Shown piece after piece: positions 16,090 through 25,287 of a stretch of 64,000 nt of DNA (its first letter is position 1; every line of letters starts with the position of its first letter). The notes below the pieces were generated by a model, which saw only the letters and a program-made list of their open reading frames with translations, was not told the origin of the DNA and ran no database searches. The DNA is from BCD1 sp965230565 (GTDB lineage: Bacteria > Bacteroidota > Bacteroidia > Chitinophagales > Saprospiraceae), in assembly GCA_965230565.1 (NCBI GenBank), contig CBDDLH010000012.1:806001-870000 (forward strand). The letters are read 5' to 3'. The translations under genes were made by a program, and so were the position numbers.

Positions 16090-16635
16090 TTAATCTTCAG
16101 TTCCCTCGTCTGCTTTAGTTTCTTTAGCAGGAGCTTCGGGAGCTTTTTCTTCAACAGCTGCAGGTGCTTCTTTTTTCACAGGAGCTTCAGCCTTTGGAGC
16201 TTCTTTAGCAGGAGCCGATTTTCTATCGTCTCTCTTTCTGTCCCTGTTGTCACGACCTCTTCTGTTGTCAGATTTGGTTTCCTTTTTCTTTACTTCAACT
16301 TTTCCGATCAAACCGTTACGTTTGTCATCGTTGTACTTAACACCGTATTTATCCAATGCTACGGTGAGGAAGCGCATGATTCTCTCATCACGACGCAATG
16401 CCAGCTCAACTTTGTCGATCATTGTTCCGTCAGTTGCTGAAAATTCCACGCTGTAGTAAACGCCTGAGTTGCGTTTTTTGATAGGATAAGCCAATGTACG
16501 GAGGCCCATCTCATCTACGTGAACTATCGTGCAACCTTCTTTCTCAAGTTGATCGATATATGTCTGAGCTGTCGCTTTAATTTCATCGCCGGACAGCACT
16601 GGATCGACGATAAAAGTTACTTCATAATTTCTCAT
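16090..16635 (-). CDS. rpsF: 30S ribosomal protein S6 with long charged tail
   Basis: Small-subunit protein, partner of S18. The S6 core (about residues 1-110) starts M-R-N-Y-E-V-T-F-I-V-D-P and contains the R-x-L-A-Y-P-I-K-K-R stretch and the R-R-D-E-R-I-M-R-F signature. ATG at 16635 fits S6 better than the ATG four codons upstream (16647). The protein then has about 70 extra residues rich in Lys, Arg, Asp, Ala, Pro and Glu with repeated K-E-A-P-type words, much longer than the usual 95-135 residues. The tail is probably disordered. It is the first gene of rpsF-rpsR-rplI. Confidence 0.95.
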   Translation of the reverse strand: MRNYEVTFIVDPVLSGDEIKATAQTYIDQLEKEGCTIVHVDEMGLRTLAYPIKKRNSGVYYSVEFSATDGTMIDKVELALRRDERIMRFLTVALDKYGVKYNDDKRNGLIGKVEVKKKETKSDNRRGRDNRDRKRDDRKSAPAKEAPKAEAPVKKEAPAAVEEKAPEAPAKETKADEGTED

Positions 16636-16675
16636 AAAATCAGACATTAATTTTTTTAAAAATGTAAAACGGCTG

Positions 16676-16683
16676 CAAAGATA
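16676..16683 (-). promoter_or_regulatory. -7 box (TATCTTTG) of the rpsF operon
   Basis: A perfect TAnnTTTG on the minus strand, about 40 bases before the chosen rpsF start. No clear TTTG was found at the -33 position. Confidence 0.6.
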
Positions 16684-16940
16684 AGCAAAAGAATGGAAGT
16701 TTTACACGGTTTTGAGAAAAAATATAAGTCTTTTTTTTGAGGAAAGATTTGGGTTTCAATTAGTTGTGAGAGCTGTGTCACTCAGGAGTAAATTTATGGA
16801 AGGTCGGGATGCCAGTCAGCCGATTCCTGGTACTTGGGCAAATGGTAAAACGATGTGTTGACCCAGATGGAAAGTGTTAAAGTTTGGATTTTTAAGTCAC
16901 GTTTACTGATCTCGTGGCTTTTATATTATGGGGGCTGGGG

Positions 16941-16975
16941 CAGTGAGGGCCTCACTCTAAGTGAGGCCCTCACTG
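16941..16975. repeat. Perfect 15-bp hairpin
   Basis: CAGTGAGGGCCTCAC (16941-16955), a TCTAA loop, and GTGAGGCCCTCACTG (16961-16975) pair without mismatch. There is no T run behind it, so it is not a standard intrinsic terminator. Confidence 0.85.
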
Positions 16976-16981
16976 AGCTTG

Positions 16982-17019
16982 CCCGGACCTCCGGGATTTC
17001 CGAAACCCAGAGGTCCGGG
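16982..17019. repeat. Second tandem hairpin
   Basis: CCCGGACCTC (16982-16991) pairs with GAGGTCCGGG (17010-17019), and part of the 18-base interior can pair further (GGG with CCC). It starts six bases after the first hairpin. No T run follows. Confidence 0.75.
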
Positions 17020-17178
17020 TTCCCAAAAGCAAATCCCTTCTGTTATTTTTTCTCAACCACATTCATTTAATTATTTTAGCCAACTAAATGCCCTTAAAAA
17101 GTTTTGTTTCAGGAAGCTTTTATTTAATATTTATTGCATGATTTGGGCAGAATGCAATTATTTTTGAAAAAATAAACC

Positions 17179-19530
17179 ATGTTCCCAAATTTTAATACTG
17201 GAATATTGAAACTTGTCTTTTGGCTGCCGTTATTATTGCTTTTTTTAAATTCCTGTTCCAATGTAACCGGAGGCAATGCAGTGGATGGCAGCCATCTCTC
17301 CGGCGATATTGTTCCCGAAAAGGTAGATTTTAATTTTCATGTAAAACCCATCCTGTCGGATCGTTGCTTTAAATGCCATGGACCGGATGAGAAGAAAGTA
17401 GAGGCTGGCCTTGCTTTTCATCTGAAGGAAAAGGCCTTTGTCGCTTTGGGGGAGGAAAAGGATCATTTTGCTATAGTTCCTGGAGATGTGGAGAACAGCA
17501 CTTTGCTTCATCGTATTTTTTCGGAAAACAATGATGAACTCATGCCGCCACCTGAATCCAACCTGGTTTTATTACCACACGAAAAAGAAATTCTGAAAAA
17601 ATGGATTGCACAAGGGGCTGAATGGAAGCAACATTGGGCCTTTTCTCCTCCCAAAACAGTAGACATTCCTACCGTTCGTAATGAAGCCTGGGTAACTAAT
17701 GATATAGACAAATTCATTCTGGAAAAGCTTGAGGAACGAAAGCTCGATCCTTCAGACCGTGCACAACCGGAAAAGACCCTAAGGAGATTGAGCTTTGACC
17801 TGACAGGCCTTCCTCCTTCTTTGGAGGATATAGAAAAGTTTCGTGCTGATCCTTCAGACGAACAATATGAAAAATTCGTGGATGCTTATCTCAACTCAGA
17901 TGCTTATGCAGAACGCATGGCCTCTGATTGGCTGGACCTTGCAAGATATGCCGACACCCATGGCTATCAGGATGATCTGGAGCGCATCATGTGGCCATGG
18001 CGGGATTGGGTGATCCATGCTTTTCGAAAAAACATGCCTTATGATCAGTTTGTGACGTGGCAGCTGGCAGGGGATCTGCTGCCCAATGCTACTAAGGAAC
18101 AAATTGTCGCAACGGCCTTTAATCGCAATCATAAAATTACCCAGGAGGGAGGAGTTATTCCTGAAGAGTACCGTGCTGAATATGTAACTGACCGGACTAA
18201 TACTTTTGGAACGGCATTCCTTGGTCTTACCCTTGAATGCGCCAAGTGCCATGATCACAAATATGACCCCATCAGTCAGAAAGAGTATTTCCAGTTGTTC
18301 AGCTATTTTAACAATATTGCTGAAAAGGGCCTAATTGAAAACTATGGAGATATTCCAAAACCTTATATCAACATTACCCAGAAAGACATTGAGGAATCAT
18401 TGGCTTTTATCAATAATATTGATTCTCTGGAAGAAATTCCTTTGCTGGTCATGAAAGACCGGGATGAGCCGAGGGAGACTTTTGTTTTAGACAGGGGATT
18501 GTACGACAAGCCAACTGAACAGGTCGAACAAGGTGTACCTTCATTGGGCAATTCTGAAAAAAATGAAATCGGGAATGACCGTTTGGCACTGGCGAAATGG
18601 CTGTTTGAAGACGATCACCCGCTAACTTCCAGGGTTTTGGTCAACCGAATATGGATGCAGTTATTTGACCGGGGTCTGGTGCATCCTGCCATTGATTTTG
18701 GAAACCAGGGCGCTTTGCCCACACATCCGGAATTGATGGATTTTCTGGCCATTAAATTCCGGGAAGAAGGGTGGGATCTCCATAAACTCATCAAATACAT
18801 TGTGATGTCCTCGACCTATCGGCAATCAGCCAGACAAACTGCTGAATTGAGGCAAGCCGATCCGGAAAATAAATGGCTGGCCAGAGCTCCCAGGGCAAGG
18901 TTGACTGCAGAAATGATCCGCGACCATGCACTTTGTATCAGTGATTTGTTGGTCAGAGAAGTGGGAGGCCCGAGTGTCAAACCTTTTCAACCTCCCGGGC
19001 TTTGGAACGAAACGACTGGCGGAGGCGGAGGTAGTACGGCCAGATATGTGCAGGATGAGGGAGAGAAAAATTATCGAAGAAGTTTATATACTTTCTGGAA
19101 AAGAACAGTACCTCCTCCCAATATGATGACTTTTGATACACCCTCCCGGGACTTATGTGCAGCTCAGCGGGAAAATACCAGTACGCCCTTACAGGCCTTG
19201 GTTCTGTTGAATGATCCGCAATTCCTCGAAGCTTGTATGGCTATGGCTTTTAACGCCATGAAGCAATCGGAAGGCGAACCCGGAGCAGCAATAACACATA
19301 TGTTTACGCTGGCAACATCCAGAGCTCCGAGTGATGAAGAATTCGATGCCTTATTATCCCTTTTTGAAGAAGAATATCAAAGGTTCCGGGATGCTCCTGA
19401 TGAAGCAAAAGCATATCTGGATGCAAATGTGTTCCAGGTTTCAGAGGAAATAGAACAGCCGCAATTGGCTTCTTATACTTTTCTGGCTAACACCATTTTT
19501 AACCTCGATGAAACCATCCGTAAAAATTAA
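17179..19530 (+). CDS. PSCyt1-PSCyt2-PSD1 cytochrome c lipoprotein
   Basis: A 783-residue exported lipoprotein (lipobox ending in Cys26) with the domain order best known from Planctomycetes. PSCyt1 carries a haem c site C-F-K-C-H (63-67). PSCyt2 (about 170-380, formerly DUF1549) has the L-R-R-L-S-F-D-L-T-G-L-P-P signature and a second haem-like site C-A-K-C-H (354-358). PSD1 (about 500-760, formerly DUF1553) contains L-V-N-R-I-W and N-T-S-T-P-L-Q-A-L. Such proteins are usually paired with DUF1501 proteins, as here (5 bases to the next gene). They are thought to work in the periplasm or at the surface in polymer breakdown; the reaction is unknown. First gene of a five-gene unit. Confidence 0.93.
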   Translation: MFPNFNTGILKLVFWLPLLLLFLNSCSNVTGGNAVDGSHLSGDIVPEKVDFNFHVKPILSDRCFKCHGPDEKKVEAGLAFHLKEKAFVALGEEKDHFAIVPGDVENSTLLHRIFSENNDELMPPPESNLVLLPHEKEILKKWIAQGAEWKQHWAFSPPKTVDIPTVRNEAWVTNDIDKFILEKLEERKLDPSDRAQPEKTLRRLSFDLTGLPPSLEDIEKFRADPSDEQYEKFVDAYLNSDAYAERMASDWLDLARYADTHGYQDDLERIMWPWRDWVIHAFRKNMPYDQFVTWQLAGDLLPNATKEQIVATAFNRNHKITQEGGVIPEEYRAEYVTDRTNTFGTAFLGLTLECAKCHDHKYDPISQKEYFQLFSYFNNIAEKGLIENYGDIPKPYINITQKDIEESLAFINNIDSLEEIPLLVMKDRDEPRETFVLDRGLYDKPTEQVEQGVPSLGNSEKNEIGNDRLALAKWLFEDDHPLTSRVLVNRIWMQLFDRGLVHPAIDFGNQGALPTHPELMDFLAIKFREEGWDLHKLIKYIVMSSTYRQSARQTAELRQADPENKWLARAPRARLTAEMIRDHALCISDLLVREVGGPSVKPFQPPGLWNETTGGGGGSTARYVQDEGEKNYRRSLYTFWKRTVPPPNMMTFDTPSRDLCAAQRENTSTPLQALVLLNDPQFLEACMAMAFNAMKQSEGEPGAAITHMFTLATSRAPSDEEFDALLSLFEEEYQRFRDAPDEAKAYLDANVFQVSEEIEQPQLASYTFLANTIFNLDETIRKN

Positions 19531-19535
19531 AAAGC

Positions 19536-21017
19536 ATGCAAAACCCTATTGATGAACGGTCTTATTTAATGAATCGCCGGGCTTTTTTGGCTAAAACAAG
19601 CGTCGGGATCGGTACTGCTGCCCTGGCTTCTATATTAGGAACAGGGCTAACTGGTTGTAGCAAACCATCAGCTGAGGAAGTAGTTAAAGCTTCGGTAAAT
19701 GGAATGCTGAAAAATCCTCACTTTGCTCCAAAAGCCAAGCGGGTGATCTATCTTTTTCAGAGTGGAGGCCCATCTCAACTGGAATTGTTTGATTACAAAC
19801 CTCTGCTCACCAAAATGAGAGGACAGGATCTTCCTGAATCCATTCGACAAGGGCAGCGGTTGACAGGTATGACATCGGGACAGGATTCCTTCCCCCTGGC
19901 AGATTCCCTTTTTAAGTTCAAACAACATGGTCAGAGCGGAGCATGGATGAGTGAATTATTGCCTTACACTTCAAAAGTGGTTGATGATCTCTGCATAGTT
20001 AAATCCATGCACACTGAAGCCATAAACCACGATCCGGCCATTACTTTTTTCCAAACAGGGTCCCAGCAACCTGGCCGCCCGGCCATGGGCTCCTGGTTGA
20101 GTTACGGTCTCGGGAGTGAAAATGAAAATTTACCGGCTTTCTGTGTCTTGCTCTCAAGGGGAACCGGAAGACCGTTTGGTCAGCCATTGTACTCCCGGTT
20201 ATGGGGTAATGGTTTTTTACATTCCTTGCACCAGGGCGTTCAGTTTCGTTCGGGAAAGGATCCGGTATTATACCTGAAAGACCCGGAAGGATTACCTAAA
20301 ATGAGCCGCCGAAAAATGTTGGACAAGATCGCAGCCCTGAATCAAAAACAATACGATGAATACGGAGATCCGGAAATTCAGAGCCGCATAGCCCAATATG
20401 AAATGGCCTATAAAATGCAAACCTCTGTTCCAGATCTTATGGATGTTTCCGATGAGCCGGACAGTATTTATCGAATGTACGGCCCGGACTCCACCCAGCC
20501 CGGAACTTTTGCTGCCAATTGTCTGCTGGCAAGGCGCCTGGCAGAAAGAGGTGTTCGATTTATTCAGCTCTACCATATGGGATGGGATGCACATTTCAAC
20601 CTACCGTCCCAGATACGCGGACAGGCGAGGGATGTTGATCAGGCCTCGGCTGCATTAATTACGGATCTGAAACAAAGAGGTATGCTGGAAGATACTCTTG
20701 TTATCTGGGGAGGAGAGTTTGGTCGGACCAACTATTCTCAAGGTGTTTTAACAGATGTTGATTACGGAAGGGATCACCACCCGAGGTGTTTTACCATTTG
20801 GATGGCAGGAGGAGGCATCAAGCCCGGGACCGTTTACGGCGAAACGGATGAGTTTGGGTATAACATCGTTTCCAATCCGGTTCATGTGCACGATTTCCAG
20901 GCGACGTTGTTACATCAGTTGGGAATCGATCATGAAAAACTGACTTATAAATACCAGGGTAGAAGATTCAGGTTAACTGATGTGAGCGGAGAAGTGGTTC
21001 ATGACTTGCTAGCCTAA
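19536..21017 (+). CDS. DUF1501 (sulfatase-like fold) Tat-exported protein
   Basis: A 493-residue DUF1501 protein. The N-terminus M-N-R-R-A-F-L-A-K followed by a hydrophobic stretch and T-G-C is a Tat signal with a possible lipobox. The upstream M-Q-N-P-I-D-E-R start is kept because related proteins begin this way. The body contains H-T-E-A-I-N-H-D-P-A, Y-H-M-G-W-D-A-H, G-G-E-F-G-R-T and the G-R-D-H-H-P metal-type segment of the alkaline phosphatase/sulfatase fold. It is nearly always next to PSCyt/PSD1 genes, as here. The substrate is unknown; a role in sulfated or phosphorylated polymer turnover is inference. Confidence 0.93.
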   Translation: MQNPIDERSYLMNRRAFLAKTSVGIGTAALASILGTGLTGCSKPSAEEVVKASVNGMLKNPHFAPKAKRVIYLFQSGGPSQLELFDYKPLLTKMRGQDLPESIRQGQRLTGMTSGQDSFPLADSLFKFKQHGQSGAWMSELLPYTSKVVDDLCIVKSMHTEAINHDPAITFFQTGSQQPGRPAMGSWLSYGLGSENENLPAFCVLLSRGTGRPFGQPLYSRLWGNGFLHSLHQGVQFRSGKDPVLYLKDPEGLPKMSRRKMLDKIAALNQKQYDEYGDPEIQSRIAQYEMAYKMQTSVPDLMDVSDEPDSIYRMYGPDSTQPGTFAANCLLARRLAERGVRFIQLYHMGWDAHFNLPSQIRGQARDVDQASAALITDLKQRGMLEDTLVIWGGEFGRTNYSQGVLTDVDYGRDHHPRCFTIWMAGGGIKPGTVYGETDEFGYNIVSNPVHVHDFQATLLHQLGIDHEKLTYKYQGRRFRLTDVSGEVVHDLLA

Positions 21018-21193
21018 ACTTCTACATTGGATATTGGATATTCTGCGGTTCTGCGGTTCTGTCTGGTTTGTCGAAATGGCATTTGATTTCAAAATTGTCA
21101 TTCAGTGGAGGAACCGCAAAATATCGAATGTAGAACTTAGAGCATATTAAACCTTGAGATTTTTTCTAATCCACAACATCCAACCTTGCTATT
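21018..21193. other. Spacer with TGCGGTTC and ATATTGG phrases
   Basis: The spacer holds a GGATATTGGATATTC phrase (about 21027-21041, related to the one at 184-220) directly followed by three TCTGCGGT words (21039-21060). No gene was seen. Confidence 0.45.
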
Positions 21194-22235
21194 ATGCAAA
21201 GAAGAAAATTCATAAGATCCGCCTCCGGACTTTTGCTGGCAGTACCATTGGGCGTTTCGGTATTTGATTTTGAAAAGGCTGTTTTTAGAAAAGATCTGAT
21301 TGTCGGGCACAATGACTACCGCTATAAGGTTGATATGACATGGGGAAATTTGGATTCTAAAAAGATACCGGTTAAAGACTGCCATGAAATGGTGATGGAT
21401 TCCAGGGGCAGGATCGTGCTTTTGACCAATCATACCAAAAATAATATCATCATTTACAACAAGGATGGAGAGGTATCAAAAAACCTGGGGCACCGAATTT
21501 CCCGGTGCGCATGGACTGACACTTGAAGCATGAAGGCGGAGAGGACATGTTATACATAACGGATACGGAAAGGACATGAGGTCATCAAAACAACCATTGA
21601 TGGGAAGGTCGTCAAAATTTTCCCCTATCCTGCAGATTTTGAACCATTATCAGCAAGCTTCGCAATACATCCCTACCGAAACGGCCATTGCTGAAAACGG
21701 AGATATCTATGTGGCTGACGGTTATGGAGGCCAATACATTTTGCATTACAATGCTAAAGGAGAACTCCTGAATACCTTTGGTGGCCCCGGGGAGGAAGAG
21801 GATAAATTCTATAATGCTCATGGTATTTGTATTGATACCAGAACGGAAGAGCCGACTTTACTTATTACAGCAAGACAGCAGAACAAATTAAAGAGGTTCA
21901 CTACGAAGGGAGAATGGCTGGAAAATATCGATTTACCCGGAGCCTATATTTGCCGACCGGTAATCAAGGGTGAAAATGTATACCTGGCAACCATTTGGTC
22001 GGGAGATGGAGCTTCCAATACCGGTTTTATTTCCGTTTTGGATAAGGATAATCAACTTGTATCGGCTCCGGGAGGTAATATGCCACAGTATCACGATGGT
22101 CAGTTGGATCCGGTATATCAGACCCTTAAACTATTCAAACACCCTCACGATGTCTGTGTAGATGAAGATGAAAACCTTTATGTGGCTCAATGGAATGCCG
22201 GAAATGTTTATCCATTTAAAATGATGAGGATATGA
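21194..22235 (+). pseudogene. NHL-type beta-propeller protein with four frameshifts
   Basis: The reading frame starts M-Q-R-R-K-F-I-R-S-A-S with a hydrophobic stretch (Tat-like signal). It then encodes a six-bladed propeller with N-G-D-I-Y-V-A-D-G-Y-G and E-N-L-Y-V-A-Q-W-N-A-G blades. The coding frame is interrupted four times in 185 bases. Surplus bases are inferred in the A6 run at 21478-21483, at about 21528, about 21574 and about 21662. With one base removed at each site the frame reads on as L-Y-I-T-D-T-E-R-H-E-V-I-K and Y-I-P-T-E-T-A-I-A. The predicted function is a periplasmic binding or lactonase-like propeller in the cluster. A true pseudogene or a local sequence error. Confidence 0.75.
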
Positions 22236-23039
22236 GCAGAAGAAATACACAGGCCATTTTAGTGTTTTTGGTTTTGCCTTTCCTCTGTAATTCTCAAAAT
22301 GACACAACGACTTTTGTTCAGGCAGAAGCCATTCAGTTGTCATCACCCATTGCCCATTATGGTTCGACATTATTTGCAGATTCCATAGCTTTATCCTTTG
22401 CTCCGGGCCAGCCTGGAAGTGAGGTGCGATATACTGTCGACGGCAATGAGCCAGGGCAAGGTTCTCCGGTTTTTTCAGGGAAACAATTTTTCAAATCCAG
22501 TACCTTGATCAAAGCCGCCGCTTTTCATCCTGATTTTCGCCCAAGCGAATCCATTGAAATAGATTTTGTGCAAGTGTCAAGGGTAACAGATGTAAAAAGT
22601 ATCCAATTGATAACAGATCCTAATGAACAATACAAAGGAGGAGGTGCAGAATCTTTGATCGATCTAAGAAAAGGCGACTTGAATTTCAGAGATCCGGTCT
22701 GGATGGGATTTTCAGAAGGTCCTGATTGAAGTGGTCATTGATTTTAAAAATCCTCGCAAAATCAAAAAAGTTATCGTAAGTACTATGACAAATCAGGGAG
22801 CCTGGATATTTTTACCTGAGAAGATAGAAGTTGAGACGGAAAATGGAATTTTTGTGGGTCAGGTTGAATCACCGGGTCAAGAAGTGGCGGGCAAATTATC
22901 CTATGAAGTTGTCAGGTGCAACCAGGTAATTACCAAACACCTGCGCATTCGCATTGTTCCGCTAAGTACCATACCGGAGTGGCATCCCGGGGCAGGATAT
23001 TCACCCTGGTTTTTTATGGATGAAATAATAATCAAATGA
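22232..23039 (+). pseudogene. Secreted chitobiase-C plus discoidin-like protein, one frameshift
   Basis: Two adjacent frames make one gene. The first part has a signal peptide, a chitobiase/beta-hexosaminidase C-terminal-like segment (V-R-Y-T-V-D-G-N-E-P) and the start of a second domain (Y-K-G-G-G-A-E-S-L-I-D-L). A surplus T near 22727 creates a stop; the second part continues with E-V-V-I-D-F-K-N-P-R and ends W-H-P-G-A-G-Y-S-P-W-F-F-M-D-E. The same two modules, in the same order, form the C-terminus of the next gene. It overlaps its neighbours by four bases on each side (ATGA type), so it belongs to the unit. Probably binds carbohydrate; inferred. Confidence 0.75.
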
Positions 23040-25093
23040 CAGAAGTGCTACATTTTATTGGGCGTTTACATCCATTGTTGGTCCATCTGCCTATCGGCAT
23101 ACTCGTGATGGCTGCGTTACTCGATATCTTTGGCAGAAGGAAAAAGTTCCAGGCCCTGGGTACGGTGGTTCCCTTTGTGTTGCTGGTAGGAGCAACCAGC
23201 TCGGTAATAACCCTCATTTCGGGATGGTTAATTCCCAAAAATGGTCAATATGATGAAATCCTGCTCAATTATCATTTTTGGTCTGCCCTAGCTTTGACGG
23301 TTGGTGTTTTCATACTTTATTTTATCTCACAGGGGGATAAGCCTAAAAGAGCCAGGAAGTTTTATGTGCCATTTTTTATTTTGGTAATGTTATTATTAAC
23401 GGTTACCGGCCATTTTGGCGGAAGCCTTACGCACGGGAGTAATTATTTGTTTGAATCTTCCTCCGAAGGCGCATTGATCGAAGAGGAAGTAGAGGATATT
23501 AAGGTGTTCGATCAGGTTGTCACCCAAATTTTTGATAAAAAATGCAATGCCTGCCACAACCCGGGAAAGATCAAAGGTGATTTATTGCTAACCTCCAGAG
23601 AAGGGATTTTAAAGGGAGGAAAAAGCGGTGCATTCCTGATGTCACATGAAACGGGAAAAAGCCTGGCCATTGAAAGGATCGACATTCCCAAAACAGAGAA
23701 AAAACACATGCCACCCAAAGGCAAGGCCCAGCTTACTCATGATGAAGAAAAGTTGTTGAAATGGTGGATAAACCAGGGAGCGGATTTTGATAAAACAGCA
23801 GGTGAACTCGAGGCTCCTGAAGACATTTTAGCTATTTTGGAAAAATACAGATCTGTAAAAAGCCATTTGCCCGTCGATCATCTAAAGCCAGTAGCAGAAA
23901 AAAGGCTTGAAAGCCTGCGCTCAATGGGTGTGGTACTGAATCCGCAGGACGAAGAAGGCATTTTGTACGAAGCGGTTTTTGCTCTGGATACCAATGTGAC
24001 AAAGGAAAAGTTGAAAGGACTAAAAAAGATCAAAGAGCACATCGTCAAAATGAATTTTTTGTCCACTAATCTCAATGACGATCTACTAAATGAACTCAAG
24101 GCTTTCAAAAACCTGCAAAAACTTGATCTGCAGCAGACCGAAATTACCTCTTCAGGATTATCTGTTTTGCAAAATTTTAAACACCTGGAATCACTCAATT
24201 TGTATGCAACGAACGTTGACGATGAGGTAATTCCGATACTGGCTGATTTGCCAACTTTGAAAAATGTTTATTTGTGGCAAAGTAGGATGACTCCGCAAGG
24301 TGTGGATACTTTACAGGTACAAAAACCTCGCCTCAATGTTTTTTATTCCATTGATAAAAGTCTGTTGAGTGATGCCCGGTTAAAACCTCCGGTTTTTGCA
24401 ACTACCCAGGATCTGTTTAAGGATACCCTCTCTGTTGCTTTTGAAAAGGTCTTTAAAGGCGTGAAAGTTTTCTACACGCTGGATGGCAGCGATCCTGATA
24501 CCAATGCTACCCTTTATGAAAAGCCATTCCTGATCGATAAGACTACCCAGGTGAGGACAATGGCTTCCAAAGAAGGATGGGAACAAAGCGAGGTTTCCGA
24601 AAAGGTCTTCGCTGAAGTCAGATTACAGGTGCCGGTAATTCAACTCAGTCAACCTCCAAATGATAGTTATAAGGCTGACGGAGCAAAAACCCTGACCGAT
24701 TTTACCAGAGGAGGTGAGCGTTTTTCCGAAGGTGGTTGGCTTGGTTATCAAGGACAGCATTTGACGGTTACGCTTGATCTTGGTAAACAAGAAACACTTT
24801 CCAGTGTAACGGTTGGAGCACTGGAGGATGTGGGTTCCTACATTTTTTATCCAAAAGCAATAGAAGTGCAGGTTGCCGGAGAGGATATGGTGTTTAATAA
24901 GGTTGGAGAAAAAGAAATTCCTACGGCGACTGAGCCGCATCCTTCAGAGATTAGTAATTTCCTTTTGACCTTTGCCGAAAGTGAAGCCAGATATGTAAAG
25001 GTTTTAATAAAGAGTAATCTGGAAAATCCATCATGGCATCCTGCCCCCGGAGCAAAATGCTGGATTTTTGTAGATGAGATTGTTTTGAATTAG
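23036..25093 (+). CDS. Membrane DUF2231 - cytochrome c - LRR - chitobiase-C fusion protein
   Basis: A 685-residue protein with four N-terminal membrane helices (about 11-31, 42-64, 79-98, 109-127; DUF2231-like with H-P-L-L-V-H-L-P-I-G). A cytochrome c-like domain with haem site C-N-A-C-H (170-174) and M-P-P-K-G follows. Next come leucine-rich repeats (about 335-420), a chitobiase-C-like module (V-F-Y-T-L-D-G-S-D-P-D, about 455-525) and a discoidin-like end (about 535-685) matching the previous gene. The topology places the haem and binding modules outside the inner membrane. It could pass electrons between the membrane and the secreted cluster proteins; this is inference. Last gene of the five-gene unit. 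Confidence 0.88.
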   Translation: MTEVLHFIGRLHPLLVHLPIGILVMAALLDIFGRRKKFQALGTVVPFVLLVGATSSVITLISGWLIPKNGQYDEILLNYHFWSALALTVGVFILYFISQGDKPKRARKFYVPFFILVMLLLTVTGHFGGSLTHGSNYLFESSSEGALIEEEVEDIKVFDQVVTQIFDKKCNACHNPGKIKGDLLLTSREGILKGGKSGAFLMSHETGKSLAIERIDIPKTEKKHMPPKGKAQLTHDEEKLLKWWINQGADFDKTAGELEAPEDILAILEKYRSVKSHLPVDHLKPVAEKRLESLRSMGVVLNPQDEEGILYEAVFALDTNVTKEKLKGLKKIKEHIVKMNFLSTNLNDDLLNELKAFKNLQKLDLQQTEITSSGLSVLQNFKHLESLNLYATNVDDEVIPILADLPTLKNVYLWQSRMTPQGVDTLQVQKPRLNVFYSIDKSLLSDARLKPPVFATTQDLFKDTLSVAFEKVFKGVKVFYTLDGSDPDTNATLYEKPFLIDKTTQVRTMASKEGWEQSEVSEKVFAEVRLQVPVIQLSQPPNDSYKADGAKTLTDFTRGGERFSEGGWLGYQGQHLTVTLDLGKQETLSSVTVGALEDVGSYIFYPKAIEVQVAGEDMVFNKVGEKEIPTATEPHPSEISNFLLTFAESEARYVKVLIKSNLENPSWHPAPGAKCWIFVDEIVLN

Positions 25094-25117
25094 GAGTTTT
25101 ATTATTTAAGGATAAAA

Positions 25118-25253
25118 GGCACGCAGATAACGCAGATATTCGCAGATGGAATAAATTAATATGCCGACGTTTTATCTCCCGTACTTTTTTTTGAAATACA
25201 TATGGGGATAAACCATTTGATCAGCGTGTATCTGCGCAATCAGCGTGAAATCG
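25118..25253. repeat. CGCAGAT phrase with inverted partner, in a convergent spacer
   Basis: Three (A/T)CGCAGAT words lie at about 25123-25148. About 70 bases later the complementary phrase appears (CAGCGTGTATCTGCGCAATC, about 25219-25245). The spacer separates the cytochrome cluster from feoB, and both flanking genes end here. No gene was seen. Confidence 0.6.
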
Positions 25254-25287
25254 AAAATGAACTTTTGCTCAAAAAAAGACTTTATTC

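Larger units (their letters stand above)
16700..17178. other. Spacer of about 480 bases with two strong tandem hairpins
   Basis: No gene was recognised between the rpsF promoter and the cytochrome lipoprotein gene. The region between 16941 and 17019 folds into two adjacent stable hairpins, listed separately. The remaining sequence is A/T-rich. No exact TAnnTTTG was found before the gene at 17179. Confidence 0.6.

Noticed and set aside
16982..17019. Possible tRNA or integron attC at the GGTCCGGG hairpin
   Set aside because: There is no cloverleaf, no GGTTCGAATCC T-loop arm, and no attC core sites; only two stem-loops are visible.
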